A stretch of DNA of 64,000 bases from Trichomonas vaginalis G3 (GCF_026262505.1 NC_067203.1:2604001-2668000); one strand, 5' to 3'. Counted from the first letter of the stretch, positions 29,040 to 40,251 are shown. Translations and numbers: made by a program. Notes: generated by a model from the sequence alone, not told the origin.

Positions 29040-31058
29040 AAAGTGAGAAAATCTAAGACGGTTTGAGAAAATATCTAAACTATTGAAAATTTGAATTAAA
29101 CTTCTAATTTGGAAAAAAGAAATTTGGAAAGAAGAAAATTCAAAAATCGAGATTTAGACTCAGCATCAAATGGAGAACAAAATGTTTCTTCATATGAAGG
29201 AAAAAAATTTTCTTGTGAAGAAATAGATTTTTTAAAATTTTATTGTATGTAATGAAATAAACAAATATTAAAATTATTTTTTGATAACAAGAAAATTCCC
29301 AATAGAAAATATTTGAGAGAAAGAAAAAAAGAAAATTGAAAAATATTACTCTCCTTTATATTTCATGAGATTTTAAATTTATTCTCATAAAATTGACAAT
29401 TTTATACGTTTAGATGAAAATAAGTGATTTTGGTTGAAATAGAAATTATTATTTGCTTACAGCTATCAAATAGATTTTTGCTATTTTGATTAAAATTTGT
29501 TAATCAAATTAATAATTTTTTTCTAAATATCTTAAATATCTGGATCACTCACATATACAATGAATTGAACGATAAAAATAATACAAACTCAACTAAGTTT
29601 CCTGTCTTTCAACTAAAAAAAATTATGCAAATTAAATTAAATTAAATTGTTTATTCAAATATAAAACAAAGATGAAGTAATTACAGTTATCATAAACTTT
29701 ATGAATAACTCTGTAATTGGTTCAGATTTTCGTAAAAATATTTTTATTAATATCGATAAGAATACGTTTACCTACTATCACAACATATCGATAAACAAGA
29801 GTAGAGTGATTTTTATCATCGAAACTTTTTAAAAGCTGTAAGCTGGAAGGAAAAATCTTGTTTTTTCTGAGTTAGTTGTAGAACTATTGATGCACGAGTT
29901 ATCATTGTAATGTAGAAGGATGTCAATGTACTGACTGAAGGATATGAAGTGAATTGAATTTCATTGAATTTCAATTTGATCAAAATTTGTTGAAATGATA
30001 TGAATGTGTCAACATCTGTATCACTCTCTTTCACTCCTTCCCTATTCTTTCGAGAACGAAGCTAGCTCAGCTTTCGCTGAGCGAATTGACACTTTTGATG
30101 CCCTAAACGTGCATGCTCTCAAATTTATCGAAAAAAATTATACCACCTAAACTAGTATATTCTTATTTTAAATATGATATTATCCTTAGAATCCACACTA
30201 GAATATATTTAAATCAACTTTTAAAAAAGTTCGAATCCTGCGCGTCTCACTTTTTAAATTTTCGAAAAGGAAAATTATATTCTCCTAAAATGAAAACAAT
30301 TTTCCGAATTGACATCCTTATGTATACAATATAATTCTCATAAAATTTTATTATTTCAAAAATTGACATTCATGGAATTTGTAAACGAATCTCAGAATGA
30401 AGCTCAACAACGATGAAACCAGAGAATTCAAAAATTGGTCTTTGACCATATAATTTTAGAATTAACATTAATCCGTGATTCATGAGTAAACCTAGATATG
30501 GAAAATATTTTTGAAAAAGAAATTATTGCATGTTATCTATGCCATTATGAAATATTACTTTCTTAAAATATGGCGAATGCATTTGGATTGTAAGACGGGA
30601 AGATAAGACAAGATATCAACCCGATTTAATATGAACAACAAAGGGTACTTCAATTATGCGCATTGGAAAAAATATTATCCGCTTTAACAGCAAGAATATA
30701 TCCGATAAGAATTTTAATATTTTTTAGAGTTCCTTTGTTTCCGCTGAATAGGAGCAATTAATTACTCAGTTATAGAATAAAGAATATATATTTAAACTAT
30801 TAAATTCAATATAAATATAATGTTTTGAAAATGAAGGAAAATGTATGAATCTCGAAATTCATACAGAAATATCATATTGCATTCATCCTTGGTATTGCTA
30901 TTGTGCAAATTCATATCTTTGAACTTAATCAACATTCATAAAATATAACTTTGTCATTTTGTGTTCATTATTTGCCACATGTTTAACATATGATTTTTTC
31001 CCTATTGAATTTCAAAGATATATTACATGGTATAATGCGACTTTTTCAAAAATTATTA
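29040..31058. other. AT-rich host intergenic region with one strong hairpin
   Basis: About 2 kb with no acceptable gene; the frames at 29816-30034 and 30113-30334 are AT-rich and have no recognisable features. It holds a perfect 7-bp stem GCTCAGC/GCTGAGC with loop TTTC at 30065-30082. At 30301-30329 it holds the inverted partner of 9505-9532. Confidence 0.5.
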
Positions 31059-31848
31059 ATGTCTGATCAAATCATTCACCCAAATAACTTCAGTGAATTG
31101 CGAAGTAAGTACAAATACTACATCGATTCATATAATGCACTATACCAGTTAAAAACAGAAAATGAAGAAGAATTAAACTCAATTTACAAAATGATCAAGA
31201 CACAATTGATTGATTCAAAGAAACATCTCCCTAGAAATGTTATAAGAGCCATTTTAAATATTATTCCGTATAATAATCGCTATACAAAGCCATATTTAAC
31301 TCTTGCCAAACTCATTTATGATGATTATCATATTAAAGAGGTCAACAATATTGAACCTATTTCAAACTTCCTGTTTTGTAAAGAATATAATATTAATTTA
31401 GACAAGTCTCAATATTTCACTGCTATTCACTCAGAAAATCTCGATATTCATACAGAAAATACAATTTACAGGGCAATTATATTTAATGACTTAGAAAGAT
31501 TCATCACATTCACCCAAAGAGATGGATTTGATAAAGAACATCAGCTTATAAGTAGCTTATATCCATTATCTTTTGCAGGATGTACATTACTTGAATTATG
31601 TTGTTATCATGGAGCAGTTGATTGCTTCAAGTTTTTGAGAACGGAATTTAATTCAGGAATAACTCTTACATGTTTACATTTTTCTTTTTTAGGAGGAAAT
31701 CCCGATATCATGAGTGAATGTTTGAAATATCAAACACCAAATTTTAAATGCATGGAGTATGCAATTATTTCACACAATATTGATTTTGTCACATTTTTGA
31801 TGAATGAATACAAAATAGATATCGATTTATCTGTTTGCGGATTATATA
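31059..31848 (+). pseudogene. DUF3447/ankyrin host gene, 5' part, split by mariner
   Basis: I place the start at ATG 31059 because MSDQIIHPNNF is the usual beginning of this Trichomonas family. About 263 residues follow, with the family signature TLLELCCYHGAVDCFKFL and the motif CMEYAIISHNIDFVTFL that leads into the ankyrin repeats. At 31847-31848 (TA) a mariner has inserted. The 3' part of the gene, with ankyrin repeats, resumes at 33149. The host gene is therefore disrupted by the transposon, while both flanks remain open. Confidence 0.85.
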
Positions 31849-33148
31849 GGGTGTCCAAAGGTGCGTTTAGCACAGCGCTCTATATGAGACTATTAAAGGA
31901 GATATATGCTGATTATAAATATATAATAAAAAATATGAATATATGTATATGATGAGTATGTTGTATTTTGGCGCCATGCCGGGATATAAAATGAATTTTG
32001 AGACAAGAGGCGGTTTCGCGGGAAATTTTGGCGGGATTTTTTTTCATTTTTTTAATGAATCATAAAGAAAACATCCTCGCTCTTGCAAAAAAATGCAAAG
32101 ACTGTAAAAAATCTACGAGACATTGGTAAAATGCTTCGGTATGGATGCTCCTAGCTATTCCACTGTAACGTATCATGTTAGGATGTATCACTTCATGAAC
32201 AAAAAGGCGCCCATCATAAAAATTGACAAAAAATCGCCGGATCAAAGAAAAATCAAAGCAATTCTTCAAGTGCTAGATGAAGACCCAAGAGCATCACTCA
32301 GAAGGATAGAGGAGATGACAAAGATACCACGTACAACAGTCAGCTATTATCTGCACAATTATTTGAATTACAAACTAGCGTATACACGTTGGGTTCCGCA
32401 CAACCTTAATTCAGTTCAAAAAAAATCTAGAGTCCAATCTTCGAAAGAGCTCCTCTCTATATTGGGTGCGTATCAATCCAAGAAGTTTCGCTTTTTAGTA
32501 ACAGGGGACGAGTCTTGGTTTCAATATGCAACAGAAGCCAAAATCATGTGGATCCCGAAGGATGAAAATCCGCAAACATTCCCGAAGAAAAAAATTGACA
32601 CACCAATGATGATGTTGTCGGTTTTTTGGGGCGTGAATGGCATCATCGCAATTGATATTCTTCAAAAACCTAATACGATGAATGCTCAGTATCTAATTGA
32701 CAATGTTCTTACTCAAATTATCAATTCTGATGAGTTTCAGAAATCCAAACAACAAAAACAAAAGTTTGCAATTCATTTTGATAATTCAAGAGTTCACAAA
32801 AGTCATAAGGTAATGAATTACTTGGTGGAAAACAATGTCAAAGTTGTTCCAAACCCAATTTATTCACCTGATATTGCACCCTCTGACTTTTATTTATTCG
32901 GCACGCTAAAAAAGAGAGCTGAAGGACGCGAATTCGCGAGTCCAGATGATCTTGAAAATTTTGTAAGAGAGCAATTTGAGCAATTTTCTCATGATGATTT
33001 AAAGCGTGTCTTTCAAGCCTGGATCGATCGCTGCGAACGCGTGATTGAATCCAATGGTGATTATATTTAAATAAACTTTATATATATGTAACTTGTTTAT
33101 TTCTATTCGCAGTATTCAGGTTTGTGCTAAACACACCTTTGGACACCC
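31849..33148 (+). mobile_element. Mariner DNA transposon (Tvmar1-like), 1300 bp
   Basis: Terminal inverted repeats GGGTGTCCAAAGGTG... (31849-31875 and 33122-33148) differ at one or two bases. TA dinucleotides flank both sides (31847-31848, 33149-33150) within a TATA context, as expected for Tc1/mariner insertion. It encodes one transposase. Placement inside a DUF3447 gene with a clean TA duplication and well-matched ends suggests a recent insertion. Confidence 0.95.
32123..33070 (+). CDS. Mariner transposase (D34D), 5' end disturbed
   Basis: The frame carries a helix-turn-helix region (RRIEEMTKIPRTTVSYYLHN) and the three catalytic aspartates of mariner: VTGDESWFQ, IHFDNSRVH and SPDIAPSDFYLFG, with exactly 34 residues between the second and third. 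It has no ATG at its upstream limit; the first in-frame ATG is 32141. An ATG at 32055 opens a different frame (MNHKENILALAKK) that ends at 32129. Its product looks like the proper transposase N-terminus, so the gene probably carries a shift near 32090-32125 and is likely inactive. Confidence 0.92.
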   Translation: MVKCFGMDAPSYSTVTYHVRMYHFMNKKAPIIKIDKKSPDQRKIKAILQVLDEDPRASLRRIEEMTKIPRTTVSYYLHNYLNYKLAYTRWVPHNLNSVQKKSRVQSSKELLSILGAYQSKKFRFLVTGDESWFQYATEAKIMWIPKDENPQTFPKKKIDTPMMMLSVFWGVNGIIAIDILQKPNTMNAQYLIDNVLTQIINSDEFQKSKQQKQKFAIHFDNSRVHKSHKVMNYLVENNVKVVPNPIYSPDIAPSDFYLFGTLKKRAEGREFASPDDLENFVREQFEQFSHDDLKRVFQAWIDRCERVIESNGDYI

Positions 33149-33579
33149 TATATAATAATCTTGAATCATTTTTAGTTTATTTTGATCAAACTAATTATGT
33201 TAACTCTTGCTTTCTTTATTCATCGATTTTTAATATCAAACCACTTTGCAAATACTTCATTTTACAGGGTGTATATATCAATTTTAAAGATGTAATTGGA
33301 AGAACGGCTCTTCATATAGCAGCACGGTTTAATAGTAAAGAAGCAGTCGAATTTCTTCTTTCACAAGGTATGGATATCAATGAAAAGGATGGAAATGAAG
33401 AAACAGCTCTTTATATTGCAGTAAGTAATAATAGTAAAGAGACAGTTGACATTCTTCTTTCACATGGTGCAAATGTCAATGAAAAAATTAAATATGGAAA
33501 CACAGCTCTTCATATTGCAACACATTTTAATTATAAAGAAATGACCGAACTTCTTCTCTCACATGGTGCAAAATATTAA
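33149..33579 (+). pseudogene. DUF3447/ankyrin host gene, 3' part
   Basis: Continuation of the gene interrupted at 31848. About three ankyrin repeats are clear: GRTALHIAARFNSKEAVEFL, then ETALYIAVSNNSKETVDIL and NTALHIATHFNYKEMTELL, each followed by a SxGxxxNEK turn. The 33-residue period and the TALHIA motif are canonical. It ends with LLLSHGAKY and a stop at 33577-33579, a normal terminus for this family. Confidence 0.85.
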
Positions 33580-33929
33580 TATCCCTACATAAGATGCTTC
33601 AATAGAAATATAAATTAATTAATTAAGCTTTTTGCATGCAGTCTCAAATTTGTTTTAAATCACTTTTCTGTACTTTTTGATGTGATCTAATATAAGTATA
33701 TCATCTTTTGACACAAATATGGCGAGTTTTTTTATCAGCAATGTATCTTTCAAGTTATTTGCAATGTTGATTGAAAAATATTATTGGAATTGAACTCACA
33801 AATAATTTTTTAAGCATGACTAGGGTAATCGTATATTTCATTTGGCTTGAGGTCAATAGAATCACATTCATTTGCTGATTAGTCTGAATTTGACAAGTTC
33901 TGCAATATAAAATTTGACAAATAAACAAT
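33580..33929. other. Intergenic, nothing recognised
   Basis: About 350 AT-rich bases between the ankyrin gene and the arrestin-like gene; they should hold the promoter of the latter. No repeat or RNA is seen. Confidence 0.5.
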
Positions 33930-34793
33930 ATGTCAAAATTGCAACTCAACACGACAAATCCTTTATCTATTGAGATCAATTATAAGCCAAAACCACAATA
34001 TGATGCATTATTTGGGAATGACACACCATATTATTTTCCAGGAGAGCAAATTCGTGGCACAGTGAAATATGAATCCGAAAAAAGTGGCTCCACAATAAAG
34101 CATAGAGGAATCTATGTTAACCTTTGTCATTGCATTTACAAGAAAAACCAACTTATCGAATCCAAACTCATCGGATCCATTCAATTAAAAGAACCAGGAA
34201 CTGTCATTTCACCTTATTCAATGGATTTCAGTTTTTTAACATCATCAGATCTATCACCATCATTCGTAGGTGATAAGTACACATATTCATACATCATTGT
34301 CGCTTCTTTACATAAAACACTTAAACATATCGATGTTTCAACACCAATTGCAGTAATCTCGCCAATCGCAGAGTTACCATCTAAACCTGATATACGCTTA
34401 GCTGTTACAACAGATCAAATGACCGCAAAATTTATTGTTGAACGAAGCGTATTTTGGAATAATAGCATCATAGACTGTTTGTTTAATACAACTTCAATAA
34501 AACAAGATACAATAGAATCAATTAATTTACAACTTATCTCAATGGAGACGTATAAAGATGAAAATGCAAAATCAGTACTTGTAGACTATCAGTTTATTGA
34601 TGGATGTCCTAGAGTAGGTCTTGACATTCCATTTACTCTTGATATTAGGTATTTGAAGTTATGGCCACCAACTAATCAGCCAGCGCTTCATTTTAATTCT
34701 TCTTATGCCTTTAGAATACTTATAAGAACTAATAATAGCGGAAAATGGCTAACAAAAGAAATTCCGATTGAAATTTGCCAACCGAAGCAATGA
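33930..34793 (+). CDS. Arrestin-fold protein, VPS26-like (287 aa)
   Basis: A complete 287-residue gene of beta-sandwich character. The N-terminal half has YYFPGEQIRGTVKYES, the characteristic arrestin/VPS26 strand-turn, and IKHRGIYVNLCHCIY, like the H-x-G-I strand of VPS26. The C-terminal half has DGCPRVGLDIPFTLDIRYL, resembling the second arrestin lobe. VPS26 is the retromer subunit for endosomal recycling. The alternatives are VPS26C (retriever) or an alpha-arrestin. There is no membrane segment or PPxY motif, so an endosomal coat role is more likely. Confidence 0.6.
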   Translation: MSKLQLNTTNPLSIEINYKPKPQYDALFGNDTPYYFPGEQIRGTVKYESEKSGSTIKHRGIYVNLCHCIYKKNQLIESKLIGSIQLKEPGTVISPYSMDFSFLTSSDLSPSFVGDKYTYSYIIVASLHKTLKHIDVSTPIAVISPIAELPSKPDIRLAVTTDQMTAKFIVERSVFWNNSIIDCLFNTTSIKQDTIESINLQLISMETYKDENAKSVLVDYQFIDGCPRVGLDIPFTLDIRYLKLWPPTNQPALHFNSSYAFRILIRTNNSGKWLTKEIPIEICQPKQ

Positions 34794-35188
34794 ATTGTAT
34801 ATATTTTTACTATATTAACCTTTGTTTATGATTATAAAGCTTTAAATTTGTTAGTATCTTAACCGAAAAAAATATTATTCTTTTTAGGCAGCATTACAAA
34901 CTTATGAGAATCACTACTAAGCCAAATCTTCCATTTATTAACATTTAAAAGTTAGGCATTAACTTATCTTTAAATTGATGATTCAAATTTGAGCTAATTG
35001 TCCGGAATATTGGCAAATGATTTTGATCAATCTAAGAAGCAAAATTAATCTATTTAAATCCGAAAATTCATAAATTTTTTTTAATAAAATATGAGAAATA
35101 TTTTAATTTTGAGAAGTTAAAAAGTGCAGTTGTAATAAATCTGATGTATACATTTATATTTATGGATAATTAATAACAATAGTAAAAA
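34794..35188. other. Convergent intergenic region
   Basis: About 395 bases between the 3' ends of two convergent host genes, AT-rich, with no gene. Expected to hold both polyadenylation regions. Confidence 0.45.
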
Positions 35189-35914
35189 TTAATTATTATT
35201 TCCTTTGAATGCTGCCGGATCATGATTGGGGAAGCCAGGTGGGATGTACTTGCTTAAGTCGGCCATTTGGTTCTTGTTTCTGTAAATTCCATTGATAATT
35301 TCGTTTGGATTATCAACAACTGGTGGATCACCTGGTTTTCTGAATGCTGATGGGAATAACTTATTAATTCTTGGGATTACTTCTTGGTAGAGTGCGAACG
35401 ATGGCTCTAAAGCGTGGATAAAGGCACATTCGTTTCCTCTGGAACATTCTCCTTTCATAGAGCTCTTGCAAAGAGCAGTAGAGTATCTAGGAACACTGCA
35501 GAGTGTAACGTGAACTTTACGGCCGGCGTAGTATTGTCCATCTAAAGCTGTAAGCGCCATTCTTGCACAGTCAGATTGCTCGTAGAAAACATAGAAATTT
35601 CCGCTTAGGCAATCCATCGTGTTTGAGCACAAGAGCAAATCTTCGATGGCTCCAAACCTTCTGCACATTAAAAACATATCAAGGAAAAATGCATCGATGT
35701 AACGCTGCTTTTCTTGGGCTGACATTGTGATAACTCCATCTGGTAAGCACTGAATGAAAAAGTCTGGGTTAGGGAAAATATGATGGAAAATTACAGTTCT
35801 GGCCATTGCTGGGATGAAATGGACTTTATTGCAACGATCTCCTTTTGGGCAGCATCCGGTTTTTTCGAAAATTGAGCACATTCCTGGCTCCTTATCATCT
35901 TTCGAATCTATCAT
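35189..35914 (-). CDS. U2AF1: U2AF small subunit (U2AF35-like) splicing factor
   Basis: A complete 241-residue gene with the U2AF35 layout. The first CCCH zinc finger is C13-x8-C22-x5-C28-x3-H32. An atypical RRM (U2AF-homology motif) spans about residues 40-142, with GNFYVFYE and ALDGQYYAGRKVHVTL. The second finger is C149-x7-C157-x5-C163-x3-H167. The protein recognises the AG at the 3' splice site with its large-subunit partner in the nucleus. The C-terminus is Pro/Asn-rich and lacks the RS domain of animal homologs. No intron is visible in this window, but the gene itself shows that the organism splices. Confidence 0.93.
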   Translation of the reverse strand: MIDSKDDKEPGMCSIFEKTGCCPKGDRCNKVHFIPAMARTVIFHHIFPNPDFFIQCLPDGVITMSAQEKQRYIDAFFLDMFLMCRRFGAIEDLLLCSNTMDCLSGNFYVFYEQSDCARMALTALDGQYYAGRKVHVTLCSVPRYSTALCKSSMKGECSRGNECAFIHALEPSFALYQEVIPRINKLFPSAFRKPGDPPVVDNPNEIINGIYRNKNQMADLSKYIPPGFPNHDPAAFKGNNN

Positions 35915-36469
35915 TTATTTTTTTTTTAATACCTGTCAGATTTTTTACATAACTTTGACTTTTCGGTATCTTTTTTCGACCATTAATCAATAAATGAGAC
36001 ATAGACAATGAGGAATATCATGCTAAATAGACAATGGCGTATTCTCCACTTTATATTTTGAGATATTTCACAGGTTTTATTGAATTTCTATCTTATTTAG
36101 TTAATTAATAAATGAAATACATCAGCTGCGATTTGCATTAATAAAACATCATTGCGAATCGAATATGTCAGATAAACTTGGCTCAATACTTAAAGGATTT
36201 AAGTTTTTTTTTCGATATTTTGCATTAATTTAAGAATTAAGTGAAAAGCAAGCATAATATCATTAAAAACTCACATAGGTTAACACAATGTCATCAATAA
36301 TTTATATTCATACAACTTTATAAAGAAAATCATAATGAAATAAGCAATAAACTCTTTCATTCCTTAGGAATTTTGAAGAGAAATGATGGCAATAATCACA
36401 TGCATTGAGTAATGCGCATAAACAAATCTGAACATTTGAAATCTTGAGGATGTGAGAGAAAAAGTGACA
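35915..36469. other. Divergent intergenic region
   Basis: About 555 bases between two divergent genes, U2AF35-like and HD-domain, which must hold both promoters. Strongly AT-rich; no repeat or RNA recognised. Confidence 0.45.
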
Positions 36470-37015
36470 ATGTCAACAAAATACGATCGCGCAATTGAGC
36501 TTTGCGGAGTTATTAAGAGAATTCCACGCACAGGATGGGTTCGTAATCACGTCAATGATCCAGAATCTGTTGCTGATCATTCAATGAGAACAGCTTTCTT
36601 AGCAATGACCATCTGCCCAAAGGAAGTCAATAAAGACAAAGCAGTTCAAATGGCATTAATCCATGATTTAGCTGAATCTATCGTATCTGATATCACTCCA
36701 TTTGACGGAGTTACACTTGAAGATAAATTTAACCGCGAAAATAAGGCATGGCAGCATATTTGTGATAGTCTTGGTAATGATGAGATGCATAAGATATGGC
36801 TCGAGATGGAAGAAAGAAAAACACCAGAAGCCAAATTTGTTACAGAACTTGATAAGCTTGAAATGTTAATTCAAGCAGAAGAATACGAAAACTTACAAGA
36901 AGGATTACATTTGGATCAGTTTTATAACAATTTTGATGGATTTTTCACATTTGATTGCACAAAAGAAATTTACAACGCAATTCAGACACGCCGTGCTGCA
37001 AAGAAGAATAAATAA
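36470..37015 (+). CDS. HD-domain phosphohydrolase, HDDC2/YfbR-like (181 aa)
   Basis: The start is ATG 36470 (MSTKYDR); upstream in-frame codons have no ATG. Metal-binding residues of the HD superfamily are in place: H37 (VADHSMR), H65-D66 (LIHDLAES) and D128 (TELDKLE). The length and the opening RAIELCGVIKRIPRTGW match the HDDC2/YfbR group of 5'-deoxynucleotidases, which dephosphorylate deoxynucleoside monophosphates in the cytosol with a divalent metal. This may serve nucleotide salvage, important in trichomonads, which lack de novo purine synthesis. The substrate is inferred from the family. Confidence 0.85.
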   Translation: MSTKYDRAIELCGVIKRIPRTGWVRNHVNDPESVADHSMRTAFLAMTICPKEVNKDKAVQMALIHDLAESIVSDITPFDGVTLEDKFNRENKAWQHICDSLGNDEMHKIWLEMEERKTPEAKFVTELDKLEMLIQAEEYENLQEGLHLDQFYNNFDGFFTFDCTKEIYNAIQTRRAAKKNK

Positions 37016-37376
37016 ACTATTATTAGCTACCATGACTCGAATAAATTGAACTGATTTGAAATTTTATATATTTTTAATTTTTTCTATTAAAAACAATCAT
37101 AAATTATATAATCATTCACATTGAAACTGCTTTATATGCAATTTTATGATGCTTACAATGATTTACTAAAGGTTAGAAATAATGAATTGAAAATTCTATT
37201 TGAATTGCTTCATTTCACAGTGTTTTAAGTTTAGAATTCATTTGTATATTGAATGTTCAAGCCAATGACATGTTTTAACACCTTTACATAACAGAAAGGG
37301 GAAATTCGGAGGTTCACAAAAAATTCAAAAAACTGTACGTTTATCAAAATTCAGAACAATCCAAAAATTTTTAAAA
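37016..37376. other. Intergenic, nothing recognised
   Basis: About 360 AT-rich bases; upstream region of the MAP65-like gene. Confidence 0.45.
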
Positions 37377-38855
37377 ATGGATTGTGATTCTCCTATCCAG
37401 ATCCGCGTTTCGCAGGATTTGGATATGCTTTGGGATCAATTAGGTGTTGAAGCTAAAGATCGAGTTTCAGCAATGGCATCAATACAACAAAAATGTCTCG
37501 AAATTTATAATGCATACGTATTACAAGTTCAAAAGCAAACTGCGGAAACTAAAATGCTCATAGCACAAATTCAACAAAAGCATAAACAAGCAATGGCTGC
37601 TTACGGAATACCAGAAAAAGAAATTTACGAATGCTTCAAATCTTCAAATAGCGTTCAGCTATTAGAACAATTAGCTGCTGCTAAACTCGAATATGAACAG
37701 TTTAAAGTCAAAATTACTGAACAAGTCCAAAAAATCGAGAACATGGTACTCGTATGCAAAGATTTGTTCGATGCTTTGGAAGTTCCTCCCGAAAAACGTG
37801 GTGAGTTTCAGGATGTTGGTGAAACAGACTTTACAAGAGAGCGCATCGAGCGCTTCAAAATAAAAGTTGAATCATTACAAAACGAGGTTAAGGTTAGAAC
37901 CGCACAAATCGATCAAATTAAATCAAGAATTAACAAGATTATTACAACAGAAATGACTGATTATAAAGATGATGATCTTAAGCTACTTGATTCTAAATCT
38001 GTTCATGATTCTTATATCAAAGCGCTCAGCGAATTAGAAAAGCGTGTCAATGCAGAAAAGAGTCGTAGAGTATCAGATTTATCATCAAAAGCTATGGTGA
38101 TGATACATCTTTGGGACATTTTAGGTGTTAAGAAGGAACAGAGAGAAGGATTTCTTGCTGGCTATACAAATATCAACAACAATACTCTTGATGCTATGCA
38201 GCAGGAAATTGAAAAGCTAACTGAGGAAAGAGACAAATTATTACCTAAATTGATTGAAGGAAGAAGAGAAGAAGTTAATGATTTATGGACAATGCTTCAT
38301 ATTTCCGTAGAGAACAGACCTCACATTGTTTCAGATGGAAAAGATTTAGCTTTAGAATATAAGTTATTAGAAGATGAGATTCTCAGACTGAAAGAATTCC
38401 AGATGAACTGCCATGACATATTAGAAGTCATATTCCAGAGAGAAGGAATCATAAGTGATTATAATTACGCTCAAAATGTAGAAAATGATCCAAGCAGATT
38501 ATTATCACGTGGAAAAGGTATGGCCAAGCAATTAATTAATGAAGAGAAAGCTAGGCGTAGATATGCAATTATTCTTCCTAAAGTAAATAAGAAACTCAGA
38601 TCTCTTTTAATTGATTACTATAAGAAGAATAAGAAACACTTCGAATGGGACGGTATTCCATACATAGAAAAACTTGATCAACAAGAAGATTCATCAAAAT
38701 CAAAATCTCAAAGGAAAGACAGGGAAAATATACCTTGTAATAGCGAGGATGTTGAGGAGAAAGCAGCTTCTCTTCCGAAATCTCCTAGACACCAAATAGT
38801 ACATAAAGAAAGTCCTGTGATCAAATCTGCTTCATCCCAAAGATTTAGAGTCTAA
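37377..38855 (+). CDS. MAP65/Ase1/PRC1-family microtubule bundler (492 aa)
   Basis: A complete 492-residue protein dominated by coiled coil (about residues 40-330) with periodic LWDQLGV / LWDILGV / LWTMLHI motifs, a mark of the MAP65 family. The C-terminal spectrin-like microtubule-binding region contains RGKGMAKQLINEEKARRR, then LPKVNKKLRSLLIDYY and FEWDGIPYI, which match the signature block of Ase1/PRC1/MAP65. A Ser/Lys-rich tail with several Ser-Pro sites follows. These dimers cross-link antiparallel microtubules at the spindle midzone; trichomonads also have large stable microtubule organelles. A partial copy lies at 40522-40818. Confidence 0.88.
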   Translation: MDCDSPIQIRVSQDLDMLWDQLGVEAKDRVSAMASIQQKCLEIYNAYVLQVQKQTAETKMLIAQIQQKHKQAMAAYGIPEKEIYECFKSSNSVQLLEQLAAAKLEYEQFKVKITEQVQKIENMVLVCKDLFDALEVPPEKRGEFQDVGETDFTRERIERFKIKVESLQNEVKVRTAQIDQIKSRINKIITTEMTDYKDDDLKLLDSKSVHDSYIKALSELEKRVNAEKSRRVSDLSSKAMVMIHLWDILGVKKEQREGFLAGYTNINNNTLDAMQQEIEKLTEERDKLLPKLIEGRREEVNDLWTMLHISVENRPHIVSDGKDLALEYKLLEDEILRLKEFQMNCHDILEVIFQREGIISDYNYAQNVENDPSRLLSRGKGMAKQLINEEKARRRYAIILPKVNKKLRSLLIDYYKKNKKHFEWDGIPYIEKLDQQEDSSKSKSQRKDRENIPCNSEDVEEKAASLPKSPRHQIVHKESPVIKSASSQRFRV

Positions 38856-39474
38856 TTGAATAATTTATTTTCTGTTTTTTGTGTTTTTTAAATATAAATT
38901 TTAATCAAATGCGTATTATTTCTTATTTAATATTAACACTGGTTGAGAAATTCAACAATAAATAAGTCATATTCCTAAATTTAACACAGTTTATGCTCAA
39001 ACTTCAATACAGAGAAAGTACTTAACATTTAATTAAGAATTGTTGTCAGACGATAATGATTATTTTGTCACTTTTCCAGACGAAAATAATAATCCTTCTA
39101 TTAATTTTGATAGTTTTTGTTCAGAATTTTTATCAAAAATACACCTTATTTGCACTCTGAGTCTTATTCTAGATATTCTTTTTTAAATTTTGAAACAGGG
39201 AAAAGAGTGTGTATGATCAATGCATGCTATATTTACGTGTATTCATAAAAATATCAATTCTATCATAGAGAAAAAGTAGCTTTAAGTATTAAAAATTGAA
39301 TAGTTGTTAACTAAGATAGGACGCCCTTAAAAATTTGGAAAAGTTGAGATATATCATATGTACATTTCCGAATCACTGACAAACTTGATTGTTCTCATTA
39401 TTGTTTTAATTACCTAGTTAAAAATTAGTGCCAATATTATTTTTGAATATTTTATTATTGCCTATAATATTTCT
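38856..39474. other. Convergent intergenic region
   Basis: About 620 bases between the 3' ends of the MAP65-like and ankyrin genes. The segment 38897-38957 is copied at about 40758-40818 together with part of the MAP65 coding region. At 39315-39323 it contains GATAGGACG, a chance-level match to the Polinton tip. No gene is seen. Confidence 0.5.
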
Positions 39475-40179
39475 CTATTCAGTTTTGTTACACAAAAAGT
39501 ATTTTTTAACAGAACTATTTGCGACATCACAAACAGTCTTTCCATCATTGGTCCTTTCTTCTTTATCAGCTCCAATAGAGATAAGATATTCAACAACATC
39601 AAGATAACCATTTTCTGATGCACACATGAGTGGAGTACATCCATAAATATCCTTTGCTTCCTTATCAGCTCCAATAGAGATAAGATATTCAACAACTTCA
39701 AGATGACCATTTTGTGATGCACAAATGAGTGGAGTGTATCCAAGCTTACTCCTTGATTCTTTATCAGCTCCAACAGAGATAAGATATTCAACAACTTCAA
39801 GATGACCATTTTCTGATGCACACATGAGTGGAGTACATCCATAAATATCCTTTGCTTCCTTATCAGCTCCAATAGAGATAAGATATTCAACAACTTCAAG
39901 ATGACCATTTTCTGATGCTATAATGAGTGGAGTGCATCCATAATTATCCTTTGCTTCTTTATCAGCTCCAATAGATATAAGATATTTAACAACTTCAAGA
40001 TGACCTTTAGATGATGCTGAAATTAGATGCAAACTGAAAGATTTTTCTTGTTTATAATTACCACTCTCTGTAAGCGATTTAATAAGTTTGAGATTTCGTT
40101 CTTCGCATGAATTAATAAGGTAGTGATCTCTTGAAAACATTAAATTTTTTGACGAATTTTTTAAATTGTTTGCCATCAT
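39475..40179 (-). CDS. Ankyrin-repeat protein (234 aa)
   Basis: A complete small ankyrin protein. An N-terminal helical cap (about 45 residues, MMANNLKNSSKN...) is followed by about five near-identical 33-residue ankyrin repeats of the type GHLEVVEYLISIGADKEAK and YGCTPLMCASEN. A short cap ends the protein. Neighbouring repeats are almost identical in DNA (99-base period), which indicates recent unit duplication. It is a protein-binding scaffold; the partner is unknown. It lacks the DUF3447 domain of the larger family members here. The start is one of two adjacent ATGs at 40179/40176. Confidence 0.85.
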   Translation of the reverse strand: MMANNLKNSSKNLMFSRDHYLINSCEERNLKLIKSLTESGNYKQEKSFSLHLISASSKGHLEVVKYLISIGADKEAKDNYGCTPLIIASENGHLEVVEYLISIGADKEAKDIYGCTPLMCASENGHLEVVEYLISVGADKESRSKLGYTPLICASQNGHLEVVEYLISIGADKEAKDIYGCTPLMCASENGYLDVVEYLISIGADKEERTNDGKTVCDVANSSVKKYFLCNKTE

Positions 40180-40251
40180 TCAAATTTTCAGAACTTTTAA
40201 TTTTTTCATGATAGTCTGTAATTGTCAAAGTTTTTTCCCCTTTTCGTATAT

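Noticed and set aside
30113-30334. 73-codon frame after Polinton A
   Set aside because: No features beyond AT-rich composition; it also overlaps the dispersed 28-base block.
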